Assembly: GCF_003597395.2 (NCBI RefSeq)
Contig: NC_133772.1
Location: 143,603,222 to 143,667,221, forward strand
Direction of reading: 5' to 3'
Source: Chelonoidis abingdonii
Taxonomy: Eukaryota; Chordata; Testudines; Testudinidae
Length of the DNA: 64,000 nucleotides
Shown: positions 1 to 12,265 of the stretch, piece by piece
How the letters are laid out: the number at the start of each line of letters is the position of its first letter
How positions within the stretch are numbered: the first letter of the stretch is position 1
Notes under the pieces: model-generated
The model's input: the letters and a program-made list of their open reading frames with translations, nothing else
Databases searched by the model: none
Told to the model about the DNA's origin: nothing
Program-made: the position numbers and the translations under genes

Positions 1-2265
1 AAGAGAGAGATTGTTATAGCGTACAGAGAGATAGAGAGAGGCTTGTTGGTTGAAACCGCGGCAGCTGTACGCTCTGCGAGTAAGACCTACGGACAGAGCA
101 GGTCTACATCGCGCCTCCGAGACCTTGGGGCCCAGGAGATATATATGACGTGTCGTTCATCGTTCACAGATTGAACGACGAGGAACATGGGGCTGGATTG
201 TACGATATAATACTCAGTATCCCTTCGAAGGAATCATATAACTTGCGCTCCACCCCCGGAGAGCGGGGGTGAAGGAAGCCAAACGGTGAATGGGCTGTAT
301 GGTCTTATGAAGGGTAGGCGCGCCCGACAGTCAGGCGCATCTGCCGAGTATCGTGAACGACCGGGTCTGCTAACCTCCGGAGACCATCCTCAGCTTGGGA
401 TGCTCATAGTTTTGTGCAAACGCGCTCTGCAGGAGATCCTGGTGTGCACCTGAGGTCTAGCGTGGGGGACGGTGGTTGTTCGTCCGCAACTCGCTTTCAT
501 CAGGCGAGGATGAGAGGAGACACTGCAGAAACGGGTCAGAGTGGCGCTCAGATGGATCAGCTGTCTCTGGCGCTGCGGGGGTTCAGTCTCAGGCGGGTAG
601 GGTAGGCTGTCCTGCAGGGGGATGGGCGGGGGGCGTGAAACTCGTAGCTCTGGCCCTACGCTCTGAGCCAGATGGACGTTGGTGGAAATTGCTGAGGCCC
701 CTGGGCTTGCTGATATGCCCAGGGCTCAGAAGCCCCACTGCTGCGGACCATGTTACTGGTGACCCTCAGGCAGAGGGAGCAGACGGACCTGTCACGTCCA
801 GGTAGGATGCTGTCCGTCTTTGAGAGACTGAACCCTAGCGAGAGGGCCAGACGGGGGGGCGGAACGTGAAGTAGTGCGGTTCAAGCGCCCTCTGATGGTG
901 ACGGCTTCCTCGGTGGCCGGGGAGCGGTGCCGTGAGCTATACTGATGCCGGGATCTGGACCGGGACCTGCCACCAGCGCGGTGCCGGGAGGTCTGCCCAG
1001 AAGATCTGGACAACTTCGGTGCCGCGATCGTCTCCTGGAGTCGCGGTGCCGGTAGCGGAATGGCTGAGCCGGAGCGGTGCCGGGGAGTACCGGGAACCGA
1101 CGTGAAGATGATCGGCAGCCGCGAGTACGACCGGTGGCCGCGGGGAAGCGGTCGGGACTGGCGAGCGGCACCGTCGAACCAGACCTCCCTCGGGACCGGG
1201 GATCGGTGCCGTGAACGGGATAGGTGCCGGAACCGGAGAATCCGGGGACGGTGGCTCCATCGGGGTCGGCTTGCCCTTGGAAAGTACAACCGCATACCCG
1301 GCGGTGCCAGGGGTTGGGGGCTGCCCAGGCTCGTCAGGCAATAAGTCCCTTCCGCGAGAATGTCTCGGGCGTAGATGGGATAACAACTCTACCCACCAGA
1401 TCTTGGCGGGAGCTAAGAGGGACGGACTCGCGGAACCCGCCGGGTCCCAGAGTCAACGAGCCTGGCACGGCCGGCGCGTCCGCGTCGGCATCTGGTGCTC
1501 CTTCCGGGGCTGCTTAGCCGGGTAGAGGATGAGGAGGGCCTCTTCCCAGGAGCCCGGTGCCGGAGAAGGGCGGTCCCGCTGCGCCTTTCGCGGTTCCGGA
1601 GGGATCCGGTGCCGGAGCCGACGCTCGTGCCGAGGGGCGCGGGGTGAAGTGCCGCTTTCCATAAGGAGAGTCCCGGAGGCACTGGTCTCGCTCCTTCTTA
1701 GTGTGCAGCCGGAAGGCTTTTGCAGGAATGCGGCACTTCTTCCGAGACGTGTGATTCCCCCAGGCACTTAAGCAGGCGTCATGGGGGATCACTGGTGGGG
1801 CATCAGTTTTTTTACAAAAGCCGAGTCACGATTTGAATCCCCGGCGAACAGGCATCAGTCCGGCGCCGGGCGCGGGAGAGGGCTAAGCCCGAACCCGCTA
1901 AACTAACTACTATAATATTATATATACACACAACAACTATAAGCTATAACTAACAACTATATATAGCTAAGTAAACCAGAAATAACTCTAACTGTAACGA
2001 TAACAAGAAGAAGCTAGGACGTGGAGGTCAGCTATGCCGGCGCTCACAGTTCCAGACGACCGACAAGGCGGTAAGAAGGAACTGAGGAGTGGGCGGGCCG
2101 GCAGGGGTATATATTACCCGCCATGGCGGCACCACTCTAGGGGGCGACCTGCCAGCCCGCTGGAGTTGCTAGGGTAAAAGTTCTCCGACGAACGTGCACG
2201 TGCGGCGCGTACACCTGCTGGAATGGATATGAGCAAGCACTCGAAGAAGAACTCACTGTTACACA
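1..2265 (-). mobile_element. 5' region and gag-like ORF of a retroelement (DIRS-like, tentative)
   Basis: The GC-rich segment contrasts sharply with the AT-rich flank after about 2300. Read on the minus strand it starts near 2265 with ttcttcttcgagtgcttgct, has a TATATA motif near plus 2108-2115, a leader, then an ORF (1514-1792 and frames nearby). The ORF has a cysteine/histidine pattern, PHDACLSAWGNHTSRKKCRI, followed by TKKERD. It matches a gag-like H-C-CLG-H-C-C pattern that I associate with DIRS-type tyrosine-recombinase retroelements. Further on are Arg/Ser-rich stretches (792-1295) with repeated CGGTGCCG. The frame is broken and the element runs off the left edge. The part below about 800 may be a different sequence. 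Family assignment is from memory. Confidence 0.45.
1514..1792 (-). pseudogene. Broken gag-like ORF of the left-edge retroelement
   Basis: A 92-codon open stretch that carries the cysteine/histidine cluster in its first third (positions about 4-22) and then the TKKERDQCLRDS segment, followed by Pro/Ala/Ser-rich text. An intact copy would be expected to keep a second CxxC-type pair in CLSAW and KCRIP; here one cysteine of the CLGC-like pair is replaced by Ala-Trp. It lies 470 bases downstream of the element start on the minus strand. The Arg/Ser-rich continuation falls in another frame, so at least one frameshift separates them. Confidence 0.4.
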
Positions 2266-2779
2266 GATACAGCAGAGCACTCTCTTGAGGGTGGATGTTA
2301 GTTGATAGTTACTGTGTTAGCAATATTAGTTATAGATGAAAGAGGTGGTGATGGTACCAGCCTCTGGGAGTTTCTGTTTGTGATCCCAAATATAGTTAAT
2401 GAAGCAATGCCATGAACTCCTCAGATTGTATCAGCCAAAGACATGAAGAAGTTTAGTGGACAAAGGTTACTAAGAAATGAGTTTTGTTGCTGTGCATGGA
2501 GGGGAGGAAATGTCCCAATTCTCCGGAGGTGTAACTTCATTGAAATCAGTGAACTCAAGCCAGGGGACCAAAGTCTTCACATCAATAAATGGCTCGATTT
2601 CTGCTCAATACTGAAATTCCAAGGTCAGCAGGGCAACTGTTTCAGCCTCATATTCATTTGCACTGATCTGCCCTTGAAAGAGACATAACTATGTAAAACC
2701 ATAGATGTTTCTAATTTCTTTTGTCACAGTCATGAACATTAGACCAAGGTCCACGCTCTGTATGAGGGCCTGATTTTCA

Positions 2780-2905
2780 GATTTCATTTATTATTTATAT
2801 TCCAGTGGTTCCTAGAGGACTGAATGGATTGCAGGGCCCTATCATGTTAGGCACTATATGAACACATAGTAAGAGTCCACGCTCTGAAAAGGAATAGACA
2901 ATATA
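2780..2905 (-). mobile_element. L2-type LINE 3' tail fragment
   Basis: Contains tgcagggccctatcatgtta followed by ggcactatatgaacacatag. This is the reverse complement of an L2-like 3' tail of the type 'tttgtacagcgcctagcacaatggggccc'. It is non-coding and decayed. The same tail occurs at 16495-16605 in the plus orientation and at the end of the LINE at 37325-38048. Confidence 0.5.
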
Positions 2906-5824
2906 ACAAAAAGGTGGCCCAGGAAGTCCATCTTATTATAGGGACACTAAACAACCATAGATCCCATTGAGTGCAACCAGTGTTCAATAATTCTGAAAAT
3001 CCAGGGTGATGTTATTTCAGCTATGGAGAAGGCATGCAACTAGTTCTTTTCCACTTCACTTTAGTGAAGATCTGGCAAAACTATAAGCCCACGGGCAAAA
3101 TTCCTATTCAAGTCAGGGATACTGCAGAATAGCTACCAAATTAGACCTTAAGAAATCAAAGAGTGTGCAGTGCTACATAATAATAATAATTAAAAAATGA
3201 CCGTATTTTTTTCTAAGAAACTCTGTGGTGTTGCCAGTCCCAACTTCAGGTTTCTGCTGCTGAGACTCCATGCAAATCCTTATACGCACAGATTTATTAA
3301 ATTTTCTTTAAGGAACCCATTTTTATGTACTTATCACCTTCCAGGGAGCAATCCAAACCAGTGAGGGGTTGTGTCCCTGCCTACCCTGAAGCTCTGGGGT
3401 GTCTCACAATGCTTTGCTATTGTAGCTCCCAACCTCGGCCAGCGGGAAGGTCAGTCCCTGAGTGAGTGTGTATAGCTGCAGCCCTGGCCCAGGCGCTCTG
3501 ACCCCAGCAGCCTGTCAGCAACACTCCAGTCACACACTGGCTTCCATCAGCCTGAGTTACTACTTGCAGGGTGAGCCCAACACACTCCCAGTCCCAAATT
3601 TTCCCCAAAACATGAGTTCTGCACTGTGCTGCCCTCTTCTGGGCAGTTCAGATATCAGAGGTCTGCTGCCCTGGTAAGGGGTCAATATGCAACAGTTTGC
3701 TACTTCACCTGGAGTTACCCAAACCATTCAGTTGAAACACAACATTGGATTAGTTTTGATTAAAAAATAAACCAAATGTAACTACAGAGAGAGACAGAGA
3801 TTTTCAGTGAGTACAAATATATGTTATTAAAGTCAGAAATGGTTACAAGAGGCAAAGATACAACACTTTATAGTAGCAAAACTTAACAAGCTAGACTAGG
3901 TTCAAGGGAAAATCCTTGCTACATGTTCCCAGCAACAGAGCTGACCAAATTCTCAGGCCAGAATCCCTCTCAAAGTCAAAGGGCTGGTTCCTTGGTCATC
4001 TTAGGTGATCGAGAAAGAGGAAGTGTGAGCACTTGAGCAGGCTTGGGCAGCTTTTGCCCCTCACTTTCATCATCCATTTTCCATTTTCCAGAGGGTTTCC
4101 CCTAGATAAAGCTCATTCCAGCTGTGAGGACGGAGACATGGAGTCTCATGGTTCCATATTGTCGTTTGCTAAAATGCAGCTCAAGCTGTTCCTGCCCCTC
4201 TTCGTTGCCGAAGAATGGCCACTTGACTGGCAACTGCCAATCAACTTTGATGACACCTGTCTGGAGATTCCCACTTGTTGTTGTCTTTGAGAACCCAGTT
4301 TACCTCTTCCCAGATTTGTCTGCTAAACACATTGTCGTCATAATTTCAGCTTATGTCCACAACTCTCAATACGCATTTCACACAGGCATTACGCAAGACT
4401 ACTGATGATCAGTGTGTTACTAGTTTTTCAGTCCTACCTCACAAAGCATGCTTTGCACAAAGGTTCTTACAATAATGTATAGGGTGTGAATACAAGGGTG
4501 ACTTTGGTGACAGCGCTCCACTCTGCTAGTAAGGCACAGCATTCAGCCGAGGGTAGTGGAATGGTCAGAAAGCTCCTGAAGGCATTGATTCTCATGCAGA
4601 AGCAGACACACTATGCCATGCTTTTGACAAGATGCAGTATGTTCTGCCCCTGCTACCCAGAGCGATAAGGATGGCAGGTAGAAGGCAGCTGGTTACATGC
4701 CTCTGTCTCCTCCCAGCAGTCTAGGACTGACAGAGGGGGCACTCTCACACCATCCTTCGCTTACAGAAACTCCAGGCTGCCATGACTGACCTGACCCCAG
4801 CATCCAGGGATCTCAAAGGAAGCATAACGTCCTTTTTGTGCCTCCTATTAACCCTTTTGCAATGTGCTGAATGTTTTTTTTCCATTGCATAAGATCTGGC
4901 CCCAAATGTTGCTCTTTCCTCTTTGGCAAGGATTTATATATATGTATTTAATTTCTGTTCTTTAGGTAGCACTGGCCATTCTAGTCCTGTCCTTTGCTTC
5001 CCAGTACAGCCCTGCCATCGCAGCAGTAGGGTTGAGCTGCTTAGTATGTGTATAATCCCTCTGCTAGCGCCACAATATCACAGCCCTAAAAACATGAAGG
5101 TCACATGTAATGTGGGATTTAGTGAGAAAGACAGACAGACTGACAGTGCAGTTTTTAAAAATCTATTTCAAGGCCAGAGGACCGTTTCTTTCTCTTTACT
5201 ATAGACTTTGTATAAAAAAAAGCACAAGCAGCCCAGGCTGCCTTTCACCCAGACTGTAAAGACCAAGCCTAGCATGAGTTCAATTACGGAAGCTGCCTAT
5301 ATTACTCGCTGGTTTCCCTTCTCACCTCTGTATCTCCACCCAGTCTCTACATTAGATAGACAGCAGGTACTTTCTGCCTTGACTTTAATTTATAAGCAGA
5401 GGGACCAGAGTAATGAATTTACCTGTTTGTTAAAGGGTACAGTATGGACAGACTCACTGTGTCACTACGGTGTGACACTTTGATAGATTATATTGCTGCA
5501 GTCCAAGGGCAAATGAACATATACAGCTAAAATTTCCCAGCTGGTTATTTCATTAGACACACATTTGGACAATTACTAAGGAGATGTGCTAACAATCTTG
5601 CACTAGCAAAGAGACTGACTAGAGCACAATAGATCTTTCCTATCTCCAGTGGTACAAGCACAGAATCAAAGTAAAGCGGACTCGATTCTGAGCTCAGTCA
5701 CACTGATGTAAATCCAGAGCAATATTTTGAATTCTCCTGATTCACTCCAGATTTACATTAATGAAACAGATCATCATCAGGCCCAGTATTTCTTGCTAAT
5801 GAACTGTGATCTATTTCAAACACT

Positions 5825-6125
5825 GTTCAAGTACATAAGGGGTTGTTTTAAAGAGGAGGGTGATCAATTGTTCTCCTTATCCGCTGAGGACTGGCCAAGT
5901 AGTAACGGGCTTAAACTGCAGCAAGGGAGATTTAGTTTAGACATTGGAAAAAAAATCTCAGTTCTCAGGGTGGTTAAGCACTGGAATAAATTGTCTAAGG
6001 AGGTTGTGGAATCTCTGTCATCGAGGTTTCGAGGACAGGTTAGACAAATAACTGTAAAGGATGTTCTATGCAGGGGACAGGACTAGATGACCTCTCGAGG
6101 TCCCTTCCAGTCCTACATTTCTTTG
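5825..6125 (+). mobile_element. CR1 LINE 3' end (5' truncated)
   Basis: Encodes the last part of CR1 ORF2: GLKLQQGRFSLDIGKK, then VVKHWNKLSKEVVES, and ends with gatgacctctcgaggtcccttccagtcc, the typical CR1 3' UTR/tail. It has no upstream RT, so it is a 5'-truncated copy. Stops and small indels show it is dead. Confidence 0.85.
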
Positions 6126-6724
6126 ATACATACATAAAACCTCAGCGTATAGTGAAAGGAAATTCAGTGTATCACACTCCTGCCAATTGTTGTGCAAATC
6201 AAATTACCTTGAAGTATATCTGATGTTTTAAGAGGATTAACAAGTATGTGGGGACCAGTACATTTGAAAAACTGTTTAGGCTCTCAGCAATATTTTATTT
6301 AGCACCAAAGTAAAATTACAGCATATAAAATGTGGGCCCAAGAAGAAGGAAAAACTTCCCAGGAAAAACTATTCTGTCCTTTCCAGTATCACCACTTGAT
6401 AAGCACGTGATGGAAACATTTGGTTACATTATACTGGATGGCATTTTTACTTGTTGAGTGTCCTGTTCCAGTGGAAAATACAGAACATTGAAATAGCTCC
6501 TGGACTCCATTCCTTTGTGCCAGCGCAGCTGCTTTTCTTTTATTGCTGAAAACTTGTACTAAGTTAAGTTTGCACACAGGGCTGCAGAGAGACAAAGGAA
6601 ATGGCCAATGGTGTGAAGAGATGCTGCCCAGGGGCATTTAACTGCATAAACGTCTCCCATTTCCTACTTGGTGACCTTCACCTCAGGCGGGATCTGGAAG
6701 AGCAATCTTTCACAACATATTTCA

Positions 6725-7473
6725 GGGCATGGCTACACCTGCAGATGTAGGGCGCTGTGAGTTAAACCCGTCTTCGAAGAGTGCAGCAGAGAAAGCGCTG
6801 CAGTCTGTTCACCCTGACAGCTTCAAGCGCACTGGCATGGCCACACTTAGGGCACTTGCAGCGGCATTGAGAGTGGTGCATTATGGGCAGCTATCCCAGC
6901 ATGCCAGTGGCTGCAACGTGCTTTTCAAATGGAGAGGGGGTGGGGTGGAGTGTGACAAGGAGTGTGTTGTGTGTATGTGGGGGGAGAGAGAGTGGGTTTT
7001 GGGGGGGCTGAGAGCATGTCAGCATGCTGTCTTGTAAGTTCAGACAGCAGCAGACCCCCCCTGCCCCCCGCCCTCTCTCTCTCTCACACACACACAGCAT
7101 TCCACAGTGCTGGCTGCTTTGTCCCGGAGCAGATAAGCAGCCGGCTGTCAGAAATGGAGCTTTGAAAGGGCATATCCACATTCCTGCAGCGATTCAAAAA
7201 CAATGACAAGACTGGCCACTTGACTTAAAGGGATTATGGGACGTTTCCAGAGGCCGATCAGAGCACCGTAACACAACACCTCGTCCACGCTGGTGCCGTG
7301 GTGCTCCAGCGGGGGGTGCAGCAAACGTTATTCCACTCGCCGAGGTGGAGAACCAGCAGCAGTCTAGCCGTGGAGTCAGAGGGCTCTACGTGCCTTGCCA
7401 GTGTGGACGGGGAGTATGCTAGGGCGCCCGGGGCTGCTTTAGCGTGCACTAACTCGCAAGTGTAGCCAAGCCC
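6725..7473. mobile_element. Inverted-repeat DNA transposon, about 750 bp (Harbinger-like)
   Basis: Left end gggcatggctacacctgc and right end gcaagtgtagccaagccc are inverted repeats (16 of 18 positions pair). The flanking triplets are tca (6722-6724) and tta (7474-7476), close to the TTA/TAA duplication of PIF/Harbinger elements with one change. The interior is GC-rich with a G-rich and a CT/CA-rich tract near 6940-7100 and shows no transposase, so it is non-autonomous. The class is inferred from ends and duplication only. Confidence 0.6.
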
Positions 7474-8617
7474 TTAAGTGTAATGTCTCCTGCTTGGGGA
7501 CTCCTACCCACTTGCCTCTGGGCAAGGATGCTTCTTTTCCATCATCCTTTCTATCCTTGGATAAGGAGAGCCATGTTTACTGGAACCTCATGTAGCTCTG
7601 CTGGAGGGCAATACCAGATTTAAAAATGCATGGAGCCTCAGAGCGAAGGCTGTGGTCCCCCAAGGAACTCTATAAGTAGACCCCCACCCTTAAACTAATT
7701 GGAGCAATGCACCTAATGACACACATTGGACAGGGAAAAATACTGAAGGTGAGCAGCCCTGCCTAAGTTACTTTATTTAAACTCCCAAGGGACTGAGTTA
7801 ACTGAAAATACACAAATGCAATGCAAATGGACTAATGCGGATACAACTCCCCTCACACACACACATCAATTTTTTGCCTGCACATCAGGGCTCCCTCCTA
7901 ATCTACGCACTGTAAGACAGATAATAGTGCTGAGTACTTTAGGACAAATCCTCACTGTGAAGTGACCAATTTTTGGCCATTTCTTAGATGGTGGGGCCCA
8001 CTGCAGTGGATAAAACAGTTCAGTGATTGTGCAATAAACTGCAACAGGGTAGAGACCCCATAGAAGCCACTGAGTCTCTGTGAATCTGCAAAGCTGAGAG
8101 GCCCGATACCATTCATCTTTGTCCCTTGCTGTCAGCATGAAGGAGATCCATCAGAGTTACTTTGTTCCTTGCTAGGGTGGGAAGCTTCAGTGGGCACATC
8201 TCTAACTTTAGGGCTGCCTCCTTTTACCGTTCCTCCCCTTGGGAGGGGGAAGGGAAATCCTTGTGTTGTGATTTTTTTCCACAAGGATTCTGGTGAGCAG
8301 CCAATCCCAGCCAATCATGAGAAGCTAAGGCAACAGGAACCAAAGGGTATGGGTCCAGGAGAAGGCTAGAGGTGAGGGGCAGTCGTTATCCTGGTTTTAC
8401 TGTTGAAATGGGGCTGTACTTATATGAGCCCCAAGGCTCTGCAGGGAAAGACTGGCATGGCCCTTACACCCTGTGGGATGGGGTAGCTTGGTGGGTTACA
8501 CAAGCAATTGATGCATTTAAGAGCAAATGTCAAAAGAGTGCACAACAGACCCCAAACCTGCACTCTCCAGTGTGAACTGAGTATCCATGTGGCCTTTAAC
8601 ATATTTATCTCCATACA

Positions 8618-8790
8618 CCCAAGGGAGGAATGGAAGTGCTACTATCCCCATTTTACAGATGGGGAACCGAGGCAGAGAGACACTAATTGACATGCCCAAG
8701 GTCACTCAGGAATTTTTGGTGGAGCAAGGAAGTAAACCCAGGACTCTGGCTAATGGCCTAAGCACTGGATCATTCTCCCAGGTCATGCGT
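8618..8790 (-). mobile_element. MIR-type SINE copy
   Basis: Reads tccccattttacagatgggg followed by aaccgaggcagagagac, then caaggtcactcagg and aacccaggactctgg. This is the reverse complement of the MIR core and tRNA-related part, an ancient amniote SINE. Confidence 0.65.
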
Positions 8791-8914
8791 ATGGCAGGAG
8801 TGTAGATTTTGCTGTATTTGAGTATAGAGTGGTATCCCGAGAAGGTGGTTGGGACATTAACTGGGGGCTTTTGAAACCGCACTAGAAAGCATGCTGACCA
8901 ATTCTGCACTAGCA

Positions 8915-8970
8915 GGAAAGTGGACTAGATAATCTAAATGGCCTTTTCCATCTTTGACTGCCATGATTCC
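8915..8970 (+). mobile_element. CR1-like LINE 3' tail
   Basis: The motif gtggactagataatctaaatggccttttccatctttgactgccatgatt is a CR1-type 3' end (ggactagatgacc...gtcccttccagtcc...atgatt). Only the tail is clear. Confidence 0.45.
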
Positions 8971-9039
8971 TTTGCAATGCACGGCACATTTCCTACCAGA
9001 ATGTCATGATGCTGAAGAGGCTTACAAGGCCTGAATGAC

Positions 9040-9160
9040 TTAGTGCTCACAGTATAAACCTGTACCACAAAGACAGTCCCTGTCCTAGGAAATTCACAAT
9101 CTAGGAGTTCGACAATACACAATATGGGAATAAACACACATACATGGGGTGGGCAGATAG
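9040..9160 (-). mobile_element. L2-type LINE tail, decayed
   Basis: The string gacagtccctgtcctaggaaattcacaatctag is a degenerate form of the 'cagtccctgccc...agcttacaatcta' tail seen in amniote L2-type repeats. Weak and non-coding. Confidence 0.35.
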
Positions 9161-9700
9161 CAATGGAACAGTAAGGATGGGTGCGTTTGCATAAGATAGT
9201 AGTCGTGTGGGGTTCAGTATTCACAGTGGCCACATGAAAAACGCCTATTCCTTTACACATCTGATGCAGTTGACTTAAAAACCACTGACAAGGAGAATTT
9301 TGCCTGGGTATGAACTGAGGAATTGGACTAGAACGTTTAGTTATATGGAATCGGTTGTATCCCAGGATGGGACATTAAGTTTCATTCAGCTTGGCCAGAG
9401 AGGTGATTTGGTCCCACATACAGGTTGTTTTTATGTCCGAAAGAACTGGATTGTATGCCACTAGATACATTGCACTTCCTCACACCTCTCTCCTCACACA
9501 CCTACACACTGCAGAAAAAGCAAAATTAATGAGTTATTACGTAATTCCCAAAGTTTCACCAAAATATCACTTTCTATTTAGAACACAGAATCATCCAAGA
9601 ATAAATGGTACAGAATTACCGATTTAAAAGCACTGAAGTTTCTTTATCTCAGACAAATTTAATACTATTATCATTATAAAAAGAACATTGCAGTTCATGT

Positions 9701-9702
<2 letters not shown>

Positions 9703-9736
<34 letters not shown>
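9703..9736. repeat. (AC)n microsatellite
   Basis: A perfect run of 17 AC dinucleotide units. Confidence 0.97.
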
Positions 9737-9738
<2 letters not shown>

Positions 9739-10240
9739 TTCTTCTCCATACCTAGAAGATCATTATGAAATCCATGCTTTCCCTATTTTTATTCAAATTC
9801 TCACTTGCTAATATCAGAATAAAATGAATAGGAATCTAAACAAAGACATTTAAAAAAAAACACCTCACCCAAAGACTTTTGATATACTCCTGGCCTCTCA
9901 TAACCAGGTTCTTCTGTTTTGAAGGTGCTGGGAGAAACAACATCAGCTGGTACATATAGTGTAGTGGTCTTTTGTTTTTAAATCTCTAATATAAACCAGA
10001 GCTTTCCCATCGAACATAATAACCATAGTATTAGTAATTTGTAGTTTGAGAGGCATGGGAGAGAGACTTTGTTACTTATCTCTCGGCTATCTGAGAGCTT
10101 GTGCCAACAACATCCACTGAAGTCAAGTGGATGAATTCCACTGAGTTTAATAGGGAACGGATTGGGGCTTGAGAGGGGTAGTTGCTGAGAAGTCTATAGA
10201 TCTGTGGGAAGCAAGGCCCAGCTTTCGCAGTCCATCTCTA

Positions 10241-10380
10241 TTCAGCAAAACATGGGCTTAGCTCCCACTGATGCTAATGCTGATCATGCGCTTAAATGTT
10301 TTGCTGAACTGTGGCCCAAGTGGGTGAGCCAAAGCCCACTGGAATCAATGAGAACCTTTACATTGACTTCAGTGGGCTTT
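10241..10380. repeat. Two adjacent short palindromes
   Basis: Pair 1: ttcagcaaaacat at 10241-10253 and atgttttgctgaa at 10296-10308, a perfect 13 bp inverted repeat. Pair 2: aaagcccactggaatcaatg at 10331-10350 and cattgacttcagtgggcttt at 10361-10380, matching at 18 of 20. They resemble fragments of a palindromic interspersed repeat common in reptile genomes (from memory). Confidence 0.7.
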
Positions 10381-10490
10381 GGATCAGGCCCTTACATATG
10401 CAAGATGGGACACAAACAGGGCCAACCAAAGGATTCAGGGGGCCTGGGGCAAAGCAGGGGAGCTGCAGCACACGTATTCATCTGGCAGCG

Positions 10491-10590
10491 GTCCAGGTCT
10501 TCGGTGGCATTTCGGAAGTGGGGGGGGGCCCTTCAGTTGCTCCGCATCTTCGGCAGCACTGAAGGGCCCCCTGCCGCCGAAGACTTGGAC
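10491..10590. repeat. GC-rich nested hairpin repeat
   Basis: Outer arms 10491-10509 and 10572-10590 pair with two mismatches in 19. Inside, gggcccttcag at 10526-10536 pairs perfectly with 10559-10569. The outer element continues GC-rich to about 10690. A related GC-rich sequence with the same 'cttcggcggcacttc/gggtccttcag' words lies at 52090-52460. Confidence 0.7.
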
Positions 10591-12182
10591 TGCTGCCGGG
10601 CCAGGGCTTGCACGGCCCCTGCGGGGCCTGGAGCAAATTGTCCCTCTTCCTCACACCCCCGCCCCCCCCGGGGCAGCCCTGGACACAAAACACAGCTAAA
10701 ACAACTGAGCACACTCAGCACGGTTAGTGAGGCATTGTATTACCAGTGGGTCTCAAAGCTGGGCCTGAAGAGTTGGCAGGCAGCAAACACTTCCAAGCTG
10801 CCAACCGTCTGCAGCTATAACCAGCTTGTATTCCCCCACCAGCGACCTGCTGTGGATAGAGATTGCAGGAAGTCCCACCTCAAGGAGTCTGACAGGCAGC
10901 AGCCTCATAGCTCCTGCGTCTGCATGGCTCCCACCCTATATAAATCCAAAGGGCATTCCAGGAAGTGCCCAGGCAACAGCACAGATCTCCTGTAGCTGCC
11001 ACGACAATAGAGGCTCTTGAACGACCTCAGCTTGATTCAGACCTCACCTTCTGGCCTGGACCCTGAAACCTGACTCAGACTCTGACACTTAGTATGCACC
11101 TCAGGCTGGAAGCTGCCTACGAACTCCTCCATTACTTGCAACCTCAGGTTTGACTTTGCTCCTCTCTGCCGTTGGCAGCATGCTGACAGGCACAGACTGT
11201 CCAGAGTGCTCTTCCAACATTCCCCAATAAACACACCCTCCTCCAAGGACTCCACAAACAATCCAGTGCCCAAATGAAGTTGAAAATCATGTTTCTGGTT
11301 TCTAAATGGATTAAACAAGGCTCTCCAAGGTTGCGTCATCACGGGGAATTCCAGGGTGGAGGACAAGGCACACGAATCACAGATTTACCATTACCAAGGG
11401 GAATAGACTGGAGAAGGCAGGAATATGAACATCTTAGCAGCTTCAAAAAGTCTAAAAACAGATTTTCATTAGGAATATTTCTAGTTAAGCTCTCTCTAGT
11501 TAAGCAACCCCCAGAGTCCATGCTCCTCAGCCAGTGCCCTGCCCACCAGAACAAGATCATTGCATTTATTTTGCGTTCACTTTCCCATTTGGGGGTCTAG
11601 AGACCACTTTCCCCCCAAGGTCCTGCCACATTACATTCAATCTCACACTCACAAGAGTTTTCCTGAGCACATCAGCAGCTGGACACGACTCCTCTTGCGC
11701 TCAGCAAAAAGTACACAGGAAGCTAATGTAGCTTTTCTTCCTCTAAAAGCTGACCTCTTCTGTGGCACTGAAGTCTTAACGTATGAGAAGGAATTAGGCA
11801 TTTGGGGTCTTTATTAAGGAGGGACTAGCCAGTCTCCTGTGGGGGTGATCTAGACCCATTGTGGCTTGCATAAGCATCTAGCCCATGGAGGGCCACTATT
11901 TCATTGGAAGAGCAGAGAGGAGAAAGTGGAAGCAGCAAGCAATACATTCAGCTACAGAGCTTTGGGGCAGAATCTTTAGCAACAAAAATCCACGTGGCTA
12001 TTTGTCATGAGCTTTCATATATAAGGGATGTCCCAGTGCACCTCCGCATATCTGAGCTAAGTGTAAAAAGAACAGCTCTGCTAATCACAAATGGTTTCTT
12101 CAGCAAGAGACCATCAAAAATAAAAATGCCATATTAAAATAAGTGACTATATTATTAATTGGGAGGAGAATAGCAGCATTAC

Positions 12183-12265
12183 CTTGAGGCCCCAACTGAG
12201 AGCAGCGACTCCTTGGCCAAGCTATGAACATACACATGGTTAGAGACAGTCCCTGTTTGGTTCAT
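12183..12265 (-). mobile_element. L2-type LINE tail fragment
   Basis: The text gaggccccaactgagagcag and gttagagacagtccctgtttgg matches the reverse complement of the L2-type tail described at 2780-2905. Short and decayed. Confidence 0.35.

Noticed and set aside
792..1295. Arg/Ser-rich minus-strand ORF as an SR-protein gene
   Set aside because: It is made of CGGTGCCG-type repeats inside the left-edge retroelement, and no RRM domain is visible.
10241..10380. The palindromes as a CRISPR-like array
   Set aside because: There are only two unrelated hairpins, with no regular repeats or spacers, in a vertebrate intron.
10204..10995. A 263-codon open frame on the plus strand
   Set aside because: It spans palindromic and GC-rich repeats, has no domain, no signal peptide, no splice context, and its composition follows the repeats.
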